Assembly (NCBI GenBank): GCA_964370315.1
Contig: CAYJIS010000028.1
Coordinates: forward strand, 1-24,333
Reading direction: 5' to 3'
Source: CAYJFX01 sp964370315
GTDB lineage: Bacteria > Spirochaetota > Spirochaetia > Treponematales > Treponemataceae
Length of the DNA: 24,333 nt
This document shows, piece after piece, positions 15,005-22,337 of this stretch. The first letter of the stretch is position 1, and each line of letters begins with the position of its first letter. Under the pieces are notes generated by a model that made no database searches, was not told the origin of the DNA, and was given only the letters and a program-made list of their open reading frames with translations. The translations under genes were made by a program, and so were the position numbers.

Positions 15005-16169
15005 AAAGAAAAAAAAGTATTTAAAAAGAACTAACAGCATTATATACCATTTTTTTTACTTTTTTGTAAGAATATGGTATACGTGTTCTCAAAAAGTGCA
15101 TATGCAAAGTAGTGATAAGGACATGCTCAAAGCACCAGCTCTCATTCTTTGTACGCACCCTAATTTTTTTGATTTTGCACATATTGCTATTGCAACCTAT
15201 CCTAAGCGAATCACTTTTGTGGTTAATCGTTTTTACTTAAATATTGAACCTGTACGAACGGTATTAAATTGGATTAGAGTAATACCTAAAAGGCTTTTTT
15301 CTCCAGATACGGATACAATTCTAAAAATCATTGGTGCTATAAAAAATGGACATATTGTGGCAATGATGCCCGAAGGCCGTCTGTCGGCAGATGGTACCAA
15401 TTTTAAATTAGCAAACGGCACTGAAAAATTGGTAAAGATGCTCGGTGTAGATGTGTTTAAAATACATACTCAAGGCGCCTATTATGCTAGTCCAAAATGG
15501 GCAAAAGTAAAAAGAAAGGCTCATGTACACATTACATTAAAAAAAATCTTAACTACAGAGCAGTTAAAGGATTTTTCCCTTGAACAAGTACATACCGCTT
15601 TGTGCCAAGAGATGCAATATAGAGATAAGCTCGAAGAAAAACTTATTTCTTGCAAGGACCGTTCTAGGGGGCTAGAGGATATAATAAATTATTGTCCTCA
15701 GTGCAATAGCTTTTTAACTCTTTTGGCAAAAAATAATAGAATTGATTGCCATAAATGTCATTATTCAGTTTTTATGGATGAATATTGCAATTTTACAAAT
15801 GGTAAATACAAAACAATACATGATTGGTATACAAAGCAAGGAGAGGCCGTTTTAGAAAAACTTAATGATTTAGATTTTAAAATGGATGTAAGCGTGTTGG
15901 TTCTTAACAAGGCAAAAAAAAGTTTGTTACGAGTCGGAGACGGTATTTTGTCACTTAGTACTAAAAAACTAATATATGAGGGCGATGTATTGCATGGTAA
16001 AGATGTCTTTGAAAAAGATGTTAAAGATATAGAAGCCTTGGTATTTTCAATAAAAAAAGGCTTGCAATTATATATTGGCGAAGATTTGTATTTTTTTAAG
16101 CCAAAAGAAGATGCACGGCAAATGGTTTTTTGGTCGCAAGCTATAGATCTATTGTCTAACGAAGGCTAA
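14994..16169 (+). CDS. PlsC-type acyltransferase with zinc ribbon and C-terminal GRAM/PH-like region
   Basis: Residues about 45-190 carry acyltransferase motifs: HPNFFD with His55 and Asp60 (the HxxxxD catalytic pair) and MMPEGRLSADG (the glycerophosphate-binding PEG motif). This suggests transfer of an acyl chain to a lysophospholipid or similar acceptor at the inner membrane. A four-cysteine zinc ribbon follows (Cys234, Cys237, Cys252, Cys255, as CPQC and CHKC). Residues about 285-391 look like a small beta-rich GRAM/PH-type lipid-binding fold (LSLSTKKLIYEGDVLHGKDV, ending FFKPKEDARQMVFWSQAID). Such a three-part arrangement is not one I know as standard. The gene overlaps gltS by 11 bases and has no clear ribosome binding site, so coupling is likely. 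The lipid substrate is unknown. Confidence 0.7.
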   Translation: MHAKKKKKYLKRTNSIIYHFFYFFVRIWYTCSQKVHMQSSDKDMLKAPALILCTHPNFFDFAHIAIATYPKRITFVVNRFYLNIEPVRTVLNWIRVIPKRLFSPDTDTILKIIGAIKNGHIVAMMPEGRLSADGTNFKLANGTEKLVKMLGVDVFKIHTQGAYYASPKWAKVKRKAHVHITLKKILTTEQLKDFSLEQVHTALCQEMQYRDKLEEKLISCKDRSRGLEDIINYCPQCNSFLTLLAKNNRIDCHKCHYSVFMDEYCNFTNGKYKTIHDWYTKQGEAVLEKLNDLDFKMDVSVLVLNKAKKSLLRVGDGILSLSTKKLIYEGDVLHGKDVFEKDVKDIEALVFSIKKGLQLYIGEDLYFFKPKEDARQMVFWSQAIDLLSNEG

Positions 16170-16248
16170 ATATCTCCACTGAAATGGTTATATTTTAGTG
16201 GGTGCTCTAAGAGTGCAGCAGTTTGTATTTGTCTTTAATATCTTTTGT

Positions 16249-16280
16249 AATTATCAATATAATTATCAATGGAATTATCT
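16249..16280. repeat. Three tandem AATTATCAAT-type repeats, 12-bp period
   Basis: AATTATCAAT at 16249-16258 and again at 16261-16270, then AATTATCT at 16273-16280. The period of 12 is regular. It lies directly before the first sigma-28-like site of flgG. It could be a binding array for a regulator or simple slippage. Confidence 0.5.
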
Positions 16281-16286
16281 TTTTTC

Positions 16287-16313
16287 TAATATCAATTTTT
16301 TTTTTACCGATAG
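16287..16313 (+). promoter_or_regulatory. Distal sigma-28-like promoter of flgG
   Basis: TAAT (16287-16290), 15 nt, ACCGATAG (16306-16313); 9 of 12 consensus positions match. It lies about 190 bases before flgG. Confidence 0.4.
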
Positions 16314-16364
16314 TATATATAGCGAATAAATGTAAAAAGCAATAGTATTGTTGCCTTTTACAAT

Positions 16365-16452
16365 CGAGTTTTACTGTGTCCATAAAAAAATTGGGTGCAA
16401 AAAAATTAATTGGAGAGCCGATTATGTTTTCTTAGAAAACGTGTAAAACTCG
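16365..16452. repeat. Inverted repeat enclosing the proximal flgG promoter
   Basis: CGAGTTTTAC (16365-16374) and GTAAAACTCG (16443-16452) are exact 10-bp inverted copies on either side of the proximal sigma-28-like site. A smaller hairpin GTTTTC-TTA-GAAAAC lies at 16426-16440. Confidence 0.45.
16398..16424 (+). promoter_or_regulatory. Proximal sigma-28-like promoter of flgG
   Basis: CAAA (16398-16401), 15 nt, GCCGATTA (16417-16424); 10 of 12 consensus positions match. It would give a leader of about 75 nt for flgG. Confidence 0.55.
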
Positions 16453-16506
16453 CATTTGTTAGGTTTGTTATCTATAATTACAGACAATTTATTATAGGAG
16501 TGCTAT

Positions 16507-17301
16507 ATGGTACGAAGTTTATGGACAGCTGCAACTGGTATGAACGGTCAACAGCATCAAATTGATACAATTTCAAATAATCTTTCAAACGTAAATACTA
16601 CTGGGTATAAACAGCAAAGAGCAGAATTTGAAGACCTTATATATCAGAATGTAAAATTGGCAGGAACTCCTGCGACTGAAGATACTGTAACACCAGTTGG
16701 CATACAAATGGGTAGTGGGGTAAAACTAGGAGCAACCCAAAGAATGTTTAACCAAGGTTCTCTTCAAAATACTGGAAATATAACTGATCTTGCGGTAACG
16801 GGCGAAGGTTTTTTTAGAGTTATGCAATACGATGGAAGTTATGCCTATACAAGAGATGGATCATTTAAAGTTGATTCATCAGGGCAATTAGTAACTAATA
16901 ATGGTCACAGAGTTATGCCAGAAATAATCATGCCCGACAATTTTTTAATAGATACACTCGCTGTAAGTCAAGACGGTAGAGTTACCGTAAAAGTTGCAGG
17001 AAATGATATTCCCCTTGAAATTGGGCAAATGGAGTTATATCGTTTTCCTAATCCACCAGGCTTAGAAGCTGATGGACAAAACTTGTTTGTAGAAACAAAT
17101 GCCTCTGGGCAAGCATTAGCAGGGCGACCAGGTTTTGATGGATTTGGCGAAGTACAACATAAATTTTTAGAAATGTCAAATGTTTCAGTAGTAAATGAAA
17201 TGACACAAATGATTGTTGCTCAAAGAGCATATGAGTTTAATTCAAAGGCAATCCAAACGAGTGATGCAATGCTACAAGTAGCAACAGGATTAAAGCGTTA
17301 G
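16507..17301 (+). CDS. flgG: Flagellar basal-body distal rod protein FlgG
   Basis: FlgG forms the distal rod of the flagellar motor. The 264-residue length is typical. The N terminus reads VRSLWTAATGMNGQQHQIDT then ISNNLSNVNTTGYKQQRAEF, the classic FlgG opening. The middle has GITDLAVTGEGFF-like sequence (NITDLAVTGEGFFRVMQYDG) and YTRDGSFKVDSSGQLVTNNG. The C terminus has LEMSNVSVVNEMTQMIVAQR and AYEFNSKAIQTSDAMLQVAT. GGAG lies eight to nine bases before the ATG. It is followed by a strong terminator and preceded by two sigma-28-like sites, so it is a single-gene unit here, apart from flgF, which lies 3.2 kb upstream. Confidence 0.93.
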   Translation: MVRSLWTAATGMNGQQHQIDTISNNLSNVNTTGYKQQRAEFEDLIYQNVKLAGTPATEDTVTPVGIQMGSGVKLGATQRMFNQGSLQNTGNITDLAVTGEGFFRVMQYDGSYAYTRDGSFKVDSSGQLVTNNGHRVMPEIIMPDNFLIDTLAVSQDGRVTVKVAGNDIPLEIGQMELYRFPNPPGLEADGQNLFVETNASGQALAGRPGFDGFGEVQHKFLEMSNVSVVNEMTQMIVAQRAYEFNSKAIQTSDAMLQVATGLKR

Positions 17302-17336
17302 CAATAGTAATTTTTAAGTCATAAGTATCAGATATG

Positions 17337-17377
17337 AAAAAGCGTTTTTTTACGTATGTAAAAAGACGCTTTTTTTA
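17337..17377 (+). terminator. Intrinsic terminator of flgG
   Basis: AAAAAGCGTTTTTTTAC (17337-17353) pairs with GTAAAAAGACGCTTTTT (from 17358) with one mismatch, ending in a T-run. Confidence 0.85.
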
Positions 17378-17639
17378 TAACTATAGAGAAAATGTATAAA
17401 TATTCTTCTAACTATTTTTATGCAAGGATGCAACGGTTATAGTTTGTGTCTTCCTAAGTGAAAATACAACTATTAAAAATACAAGGCTTACTCAAGAGAT
17501 GTAATGCTCAAGCTTATTCTGAATTTTCATTGACAATTAAATCATTAAAAATTTGATGTAATTATTGTTTTCAATTAGTACTAAAGTCTAAAAAGTGCAT
17601 GAATACAAGTACTTTTTTTTATAAATGCAAAATTAGAAC
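17378..17639. other. Intergenic DNA before the sugar-uptake locus
   Basis: No gene or RNA is recognised in these 262 AT-rich bases. A weak stem with A-run and T-run (AAAAAGT near 17590 and ACTTTTT near 17611) resembles a terminator just before the promoter and could insulate it. Confidence 0.4.
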
Positions 17640-17667
17640 TTGACATATATCAAATCTGTGATATACT
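17640..17667 (+). promoter_or_regulatory. Promoter of solute-binding protein 1
   Basis: TTGACA (17640-17645), 16 nt, TATACT (17662-17667). The spacer ends ATCTGTGA, almost the same as in the promoter of the second binding protein. The operator begins seven bases after the -10. Confidence 0.8.
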
Positions 17668-17673
17668 AATAAC

Positions 17674-17691
17674 AGGTGTTACGTAACACCT
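17674..17691. promoter_or_regulatory. Operator 1 (LacI-type palindrome)
   Basis: AGGTGTTAC (17674-17682) is followed by its exact complement GTAACACCT (17683-17691), centred on CG as in LacI-family operators. Four further pairs exist outside one mismatch. It covers the predicted transcription start, so binding would block initiation. Confidence 0.8.
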
Positions 17692-17716
17692 ATTATACAT
17701 ATTTTTGGAGGCAATA

Positions 17717-18976
17717 ATGAAAAAATTATTGGGAGTACTTTTGGTGCTTATATTAGCATGTTCAATGCTAATGCTAAGTTGTGGTAATAAAGAAGCCGAC
17801 AACACCGTTAACATGTTTCAAGTTAAAGTTGAAATTAAAGATGCACTTGATGCATATGCTGCAGACTATTCTGAAAGAACAGGAACATCAGTTATTGTTG
17901 AAACACTAGGTGGTGGTGGAGATTATGCTGGAGCTTTAAAAGCTAAGGCTCAAGCGGGCGAAATGCCAGATATTTTCATAGTTACTGGTACAGGTGAATA
18001 TGATATTTGGAAAGATTATATATATGACTTATCAGATGAGGCATGGGTTTCAGATACCGATGTTGAGTTTTCTGTAGATGGAAAAGTGTATGGGTTTCCT
18101 GTAGCTATCGAAGGCTATGGTCTAGCATATAATAAAGATATACTTGCTGCAGCAGGTGTTGATCCTGAAACACTAACAACTCGCGAAGCTTATGAAGTTG
18201 CAATTAAAAAAATTGATTCTATGAAAGCTGAACTAGGATTAGATGCGGTAGTTTCGATAGCGACATCGCTAGCTGGTGGAATGTGGTGGGATGGTGCACA
18301 GCATCATCTATCAACATACTGGGGTAATGGTTTAGGTTACACTGACACTAGCGTTATTGAAGCTGCTCTTGAAGGCAATTTTGATGAAGCGCGCTTTACT
18401 GAGTATGCAAAATTCTTACAACTTCTTTTTACATATGCAGATAGGAATATTCTAACAAGTGGTAGTTATGATAATCAAGTAGGAGCATTTGCACAAGGCA
18501 AAACAGCTTTCTTACATCAAGGAAACTGGGTAGATCCTAACTTAAATCAACTCGGTGTTACGTTTGATATTGGCTATGCACCGAATGCTTTTTCTTCAGT
18601 TGAACAAAAAGGATTGTCAATTTTTGCACCATCATTCTATGTAGTAAATAAAGATAGCCCTAACTTAGAAGCTTCACTAGAGTTTTTACGTTCAATAGCT
18701 TCAACACCAGAAGGGCATGACTATATGGTAAACTCTGCAGGTATGATTCCTGCCTTCAAATCAGTTGAAGCACAACCTACTGGTCAATTAAGTCAGGCGA
18801 TTTCTGAAGCAAACCAACGCGGAGGAAACTATGGAGTATTCTTTCCTATGCTTCCTGAAGGTTATGGAATGAATGTTTTTGCTCCAATTTATGATTTGTT
18901 TGCACAAGATCCAACACAGATAGATCAGTTTATAAATGATATGAAAGCTGCTATTGAAAATTTACCTAATGCATAA
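17717..18976 (+). CDS. Sugar ABC transporter solute-binding lipoprotein 1
   Basis: This 419-residue lipoprotein has a signal peptide ending LMLSC (Cys22) and the fold signature of family 1 carbohydrate-binding proteins (MalE/UgpB-like, COG1653). Examples are YAADYSERTGTSVIVETLGG, KAKAQAGEMPDIFIVTG, the hinge VYGFPVAIEGYGLAYNKDIL, GKTAFLHQGNWVDPN and SLEFLRSIASTPEGHDYMVN. It would capture a sugar in the periplasm and hand it to the permeases at 20547-22300. GGAGG lies five bases before the ATG at 17717. It is a close paralogue of the next gene along its whole length. It has its own promoter, operator and terminator. The linked GH4 enzyme suggests an alpha-linked glucoside or galactoside, which is inference. 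Confidence 0.88.
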   Translation: MKKLLGVLLVLILACSMLMLSCGNKEADNTVNMFQVKVEIKDALDAYAADYSERTGTSVIVETLGGGGDYAGALKAKAQAGEMPDIFIVTGTGEYDIWKDYIYDLSDEAWVSDTDVEFSVDGKVYGFPVAIEGYGLAYNKDILAAAGVDPETLTTREAYEVAIKKIDSMKAELGLDAVVSIATSLAGGMWWDGAQHHLSTYWGNGLGYTDTSVIEAALEGNFDEARFTEYAKFLQLLFTYADRNILTSGSYDNQVGAFAQGKTAFLHQGNWVDPNLNQLGVTFDIGYAPNAFSSVEQKGLSIFAPSFYVVNKDSPNLEASLEFLRSIASTPEGHDYMVNSAGMIPAFKSVEAQPTGQLSQAISEANQRGGNYGVFFPMLPEGYGMNVFAPIYDLFAQDPTQIDQFINDMKAAIENLPNA

Positions 18977-18981
18977 TTGTT

Positions 18982-19020
18982 TAGACTAAGAGCATTCGCT
19001 CTTAGTCTAGATTTGTTTTT
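18982..19020 (+). terminator. Intrinsic terminator after solute-binding protein 1
   Basis: TAGACTAAGAGC (18982-18993), loop ATTC, GCTCTTAGTCTA (18998-19009), then GATTTGTTTTT. The stem is perfect over 12 pairs. Confidence 0.85.
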
Positions 19021-19056
19021 CTACACAATATAATACAAAAAAATGAAATTTATAGC

Positions 19057-19084
19057 TTGACATCTGGAAAATCTGTGTTATACT
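19057..19084 (+). promoter_or_regulatory. Promoter of solute-binding protein 2
   Basis: TTGACA (19057-19062), 16 nt, TATACT (19079-19084), the same boxes and spacing as the promoter of binding protein 1. Confidence 0.8.
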
Positions 19085-19114
19085 TATTATTGGTGTTACG
19101 TAACACCAATAATA
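19085..19114. promoter_or_regulatory. Operator 2, perfect 30-bp palindrome
   Basis: TATTATTGGTGTTAC (19085-19099) is followed without a gap by its exact reverse complement (19100-19114). It begins directly after the -10 box. The inner 14 bp, GTGTTACGTAACAC, are common to all three operators. Confidence 0.85.
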
Positions 19115-19134
19115 TATTTTTTTGGAGGATTGAA

Positions 19135-20391
19135 ATGAAAAAAGTTTTATCAGTACTTATAGTACTCATGCTTGTTACTTCTGCTTTTTTAATTAGCTGT
19201 GGTGGCAGTGCGGAAAATGATGGAACCGTTGAGTTATTTCAACTAAAGGTTGAAATTAAAGATGCAATTGATGCATACGCTGCAGATTATTCTGAACGAA
19301 CAGGAACAACAGTAACTGTTGAAACTCTTGGTGGTGGTGGAGATTACGGTGGAGCACTTCGTGCTAAGGCACAAGCAGATGAAATGCCAGATATCTTCGT
19401 TATTGAAGGCCAAGGTGGATACGATGTTTGGAAAGACTATATGTATGATCTTTCTAATGAATCATGGGTAGCAGATACAGATTTAGCCTTTATGCAAGAT
19501 GGAAAAGTATATGGTTTTCCTGTTGCGATTGAAGGTTATGGGCTCGCCTATAATGCTGATATCTTAAACGCAGCTGGTGTTGATCCTGCTACACTTACAA
19601 ATAGAGCAGCATACCAAGCAGCATTTGAAAAAATTGATTCAATGAAAGACGAACTAGGACTTGATGCAGTTGTATCAATGGCAGCATCAGTATCAGGTGG
19701 TATGTGGTGGGTAGCTGCTCAGCATAATCTAGCGACATACTGGGGCGCAGGTCTTGATTTTACTGATACTAGTGTAATTGAAAAAGCACTTGCTGGTGAA
19801 CTTGATAGCGAAAGATTTAATCAATACGCTCAATATCTACAGCTTCTTTATATTTATGCTGATCAAAATGTTTTGCTAAATGGTAGTTACGATGATCAAG
19901 TAGGATCATTTGCACAACAAAAAACAGCTTTCTTACATCAAGGTAACTGGGTAGACCCAAATATGGCACAATTAGGTGTTACATTTGACATTGGTTATGC
20001 ACCTCATGCTTTCTTAGATGAAGATACAGAGGGCTTGTTCCTTTTTGCTCCTAGCTGGTATTGTGTAAACAAAAATAGTGACAATCTTGAAGGTGCATTA
20101 GAATTCTTAAACTCTATTGCCTCAACTCCTGAAGGGCATGAATACATGGTTGCAAATGCAGGTATGATTCCAGCATTTAAATCAGTTGACTTGCAACCAC
20201 CAGGACAATTGAGCCAAGCACTCGTTGCTGCAAATCAAAAAGGTGGAAATTACGGAGTTTTCTTCGGAATGTTACCAGATGGTGTAGGTCAAAATACATT
20301 TGGTCCTATCTTTGATTTATTTGCACAAGATCCTTCTCAAATTGATCAGTTTATTGCTGATATGGAAGAAGCAGTTGCAAATATGAACTAA
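19135..20391 (+). CDS. Sugar ABC transporter solute-binding lipoprotein 2
   Basis: The 418-residue protein is a near full-length paralogue of the preceding binding protein. It shares the lipobox position (AFLISC, Cys22), VYGFPVAIEGYGLAYN, KTAFLHQGNWVDPN, IASTPEGHEYMV and the C-terminal DLFAQDP-x-QIDQFI. Differences cluster in places likely to line the ligand pocket, for example SGGMWWVAAQHNLATYWGAG against AGGMWWDGAQHHLSTYWGNG, so the two may prefer different sugars. Start at 19135 with GGAGG seven bases upstream; earlier in-frame codons fall in the promoter and operator. It probably is co-transcribed, at reduced level, with the permeases, through the hairpins at 20413-20483. Confidence 0.88.
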   Translation: MKKVLSVLIVLMLVTSAFLISCGGSAENDGTVELFQLKVEIKDAIDAYAADYSERTGTTVTVETLGGGGDYGGALRAKAQADEMPDIFVIEGQGGYDVWKDYMYDLSNESWVADTDLAFMQDGKVYGFPVAIEGYGLAYNADILNAAGVDPATLTNRAAYQAAFEKIDSMKDELGLDAVVSMAASVSGGMWWVAAQHNLATYWGAGLDFTDTSVIEKALAGELDSERFNQYAQYLQLLYIYADQNVLLNGSYDDQVGSFAQQKTAFLHQGNWVDPNMAQLGVTFDIGYAPHAFLDEDTEGLFLFAPSWYCVNKNSDNLEGALEFLNSIASTPEGHEYMVANAGMIPAFKSVDLQPPGQLSQALVAANQKGGNYGVFFGMLPDGVGQNTFGPIFDLFAQDPSQIDQFIADMEEAVANMN

Positions 20392-20412
20392 GCAGTAATT
20401 AATTTTACTGTT

Positions 20413-20483
20413 AGCAAAAGGTATTTATATGCCTTTTGCTATCGCCTTTCGAGTATATTTTATTATAAAGGTATACTCGAAAG
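20413..20483 (+). other. Two tandem hairpins between binding protein 2 and the permeases
   Basis: Hairpin 1: AGCAAAAGG (20413-20421) with CCTTTTGCT (20432-20440). Hairpin 2: CTTTCGAGTATA (20446-20457) with TATACTCGAAAG (20472-20483). Neither is followed at once by a good T-run (ATTTTT begins seven bases or so later). This is the usual place for partial termination or mRNA protection that keeps binding protein in excess over permease. Confidence 0.65.
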
Positions 20484-20546
20484 CTGCAATTTTTAGTTTT
20501 GATTTTATACACATACAATCGGCTAAAAATAAAAAATGGGGAAATT

Positions 20547-21437
20547 ATGATAAAAAAACATAAACTAGTAAACTACCTATTTGTGGCACCTTGTGTGCTT
20601 GCATTTGTAATGGTTGTTATTATACCTTTTTTGCTTGGTGTGTATTATTCACTCACAGATTGGAATGGAATTAGTAATAGCCCTAATTTTGTAGGGTTAA
20701 AGAATTTTTCAAATCTTTTTTCAGCACCTGATTTTCTATACTCTTTTTTAATTACAATAGCATATACTGTAATTAATATAATTCTTGTAAACGTTGTAAG
20801 TTTTTGTCTATCACTTCTTGTTACAAGTAAAGTTAAACTGAAGAATTTTTATCGAGCAGGATTTTTTGTACCATACCTTATTGGTGGTATCGTTTTAGGA
20901 TATATTTGGCAATTTATTTTTAACCAAGCATTTGTTGGTATAGGTGAAAAAATGCAAATACTTGCATTACAGGAATCATTACTTGGAAATGCAGACCTCG
21001 TAATTTGGGTAATGTCTTTTGTAAATACATGGCAATACGCAGGTTATATAATGCTTATATTTGTTGCTGCGATTCAGGGAATACCAGCATCTCTTTTAGA
21101 AGCTGCAAGCGTAGATGGTGCAAATTACATAACTCGAATTTTTAAAATTATTATACCAATGATGGCTAATGCATTTACTATTTCATTGTTCTTAACGCTA
21201 ACAAATTCATTTAAGCAATTTGATATGAACTTTACTCTTACAAATGGTGGGCCAGCAACGAGATTCTTAGATGCACCAGTAAAAGCTAGTCAATTGTTTG
21301 CTATGAATATTTTTAATACAGCTACTGCAAATAAAATGGCGGAAGCTCAAGCTAAAGCAGTTGTATTTTTCATTGTGTTGGTTGTAATATCACTTATACA
21401 AGTTTCAATTAACAAGAAAAATGAGGTGGAAATGTAA
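20547..21437 (+). CDS. Carbohydrate ABC transporter permease (MalF/UgpA-type)
   Basis: The 296-residue inner-membrane protein has six predicted helices, beginning KLVNYLFVAPCVLAFVMVVI, and the ATPase-docking EAA loop EAASVDGANYITRIFKIIIP from about residue 185. The start LxxYSLTDWNGI and VGLKNF after the first helix are typical of the MalF/UgpA subgroup of sugar importers. GGGGA lies about six bases before the ATG at 20547; an earlier in-frame start is not supported. Its stop overlaps the next ATG by one base (TAATG). It pairs with the following permease to form the channel for the binding proteins upstream. Confidence 0.9.
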   Translation: MIKKHKLVNYLFVAPCVLAFVMVVIIPFLLGVYYSLTDWNGISNSPNFVGLKNFSNLFSAPDFLYSFLITIAYTVINIILVNVVSFCLSLLVTSKVKLKNFYRAGFFVPYLIGGIVLGYIWQFIFNQAFVGIGEKMQILALQESLLGNADLVIWVMSFVNTWQYAGYIMLIFVAAIQGIPASLLEAASVDGANYITRIFKIIIPMMANAFTISLFLTLTNSFKQFDMNFTLTNGGPATRFLDAPVKASQLFAMNIFNTATANKMAEAQAKAVVFFIVLVVISLIQVSINKKNEVEM

Positions 21438-22300
21438 TGAAAAAGGTATTTAAAACAAATCACCCAATAGCTCTTGAGGTAATTGGAATTATATTATTTA
21501 TTTTGTTTATGCTTCCGTTTGGAATGGTAATTCTAAACTCAGCAAAAACATCACCCGAAATAATTTTTGATGCCCTAGCAGCTCCTGAAAGTTGGGGACA
21601 ACTATGGGTAAATGTTCAAAGGATATTTACTAATCAAACGGTAGATTATGTCGGCGCATTTATAGATAGTGTAATAATTACGGTTATTTCGTTAACTGTT
21701 ATTGTATTCTTTTCTTCTATGTGTGCTTGGGTATTAGTTCGAGTAAAAGAAAAATGGACATCAGTTTTGTTTTTACTCTTTGTAGCTGCTATGGTTATTC
21801 CGTTTCAAGTTCTTATGTATCCTCTCGTTGGTTGGATGAGAATACTTGGGAACGCTTTGGGTGTAAAATTGCTCGGAACAATTCCCGGAATCGTTTTTGC
21901 ATATTTAGGGTTTGGTTGTTCGCTATCGATATTTATATTCCATGGGTTTATAAAAGGGATTCCTCTTGAACTTGAAGAATCAGCGACAATCGATGGTTGT
22001 GGTAAGGCACGGACATTCTTTAATATTGTAATGCCTCTTTTACAGCCAATTATTGTAACCGTACTTATATTAAATGGGATTTGGATTTGGAATGATTATC
22101 TCTTGCCGTATCTTATATTAGGTTCTAATGGGGCAGTGCAAACAATACCAATAGCTGTAACTGCATTTGCAGGCGCCTATTTAAAACAGTGGGACTTAAT
22201 TTTAACATCAGCATTAATTGCTATTATTCCTGTAATATTTTTATATCTTTTTGCTCAACGCTATATTATTAAAGGAATGGTTGAAGGGTCTATAAAGTAG
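21437..22300 (+). CDS. Carbohydrate ABC transporter permease (MalG/UgpE-type)
   Basis: The 287-residue protein has six predicted helices and the EAA loop ELEESATIDGCGKARTFFNI from about residue 178. NSAKTSPEII after the first helix and the C terminus AQRYIIKGMVEGSIK are hallmarks of the MalG/UgpE subgroup. Translation is coupled to the first permease by TAATG, helped by GAGG a few bases upstream. A strong terminator follows within ten bases. No gene for the nucleotide-binding subunit follows in the window; sugar importers of this kind often share one MsmK/MalK-like ATPase encoded elsewhere. Confidence 0.9.
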   Translation: MKKVFKTNHPIALEVIGIILFILFMLPFGMVILNSAKTSPEIIFDALAAPESWGQLWVNVQRIFTNQTVDYVGAFIDSVIITVISLTVIVFFSSMCAWVLVRVKEKWTSVLFLLFVAAMVIPFQVLMYPLVGWMRILGNALGVKLLGTIPGIVFAYLGFGCSLSIFIFHGFIKGIPLELEESATIDGCGKARTFFNIVMPLLQPIIVTVLILNGIWIWNDYLLPYLILGSNGAVQTIPIAVTAFAGAYLKQWDLILTSALIAIIPVIFLYLFAQRYIIKGMVEGSIK

Positions 22301-22304
22301 TCAT

Positions 22305-22334
22305 AAAAATATCCATTTTGTAATGGATATTTTT
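22305..22334 (+). terminator. Intrinsic terminator after the permease operon
   Basis: AAAAATATCCATT (22305-22317), loop TTGT, AATGGATATTTTT (22322-22334): 13 perfect pairs ending in a T-run. The third operator begins only three bases later. Confidence 0.85.
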
Positions 22335-22337
22335 ATA

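Larger units (their letters stand above)
16170..16506. other. Intergenic region upstream of flgG with regulatory content
   Basis: There is no gene here. Just after the acyltransferase stop, CCACT...AGTGG (about 16175-16200) can form a hairpin without a T-run. The rest holds three 12-bp-spaced AT repeats, two sigma-28-like sites and an inverted repeat, described separately. Confidence 0.6.

Noticed and set aside
16249..16280. CRISPR-like array
   Set aside because: Units are 10-12 bp without spacers of constant length and with no cas genes; simple short tandem repeats.
17520..17560. TTGACA near 17529 as a separate promoter for a small RNA
   Set aside because: No acceptable -10 box lies 16-18 nt downstream.
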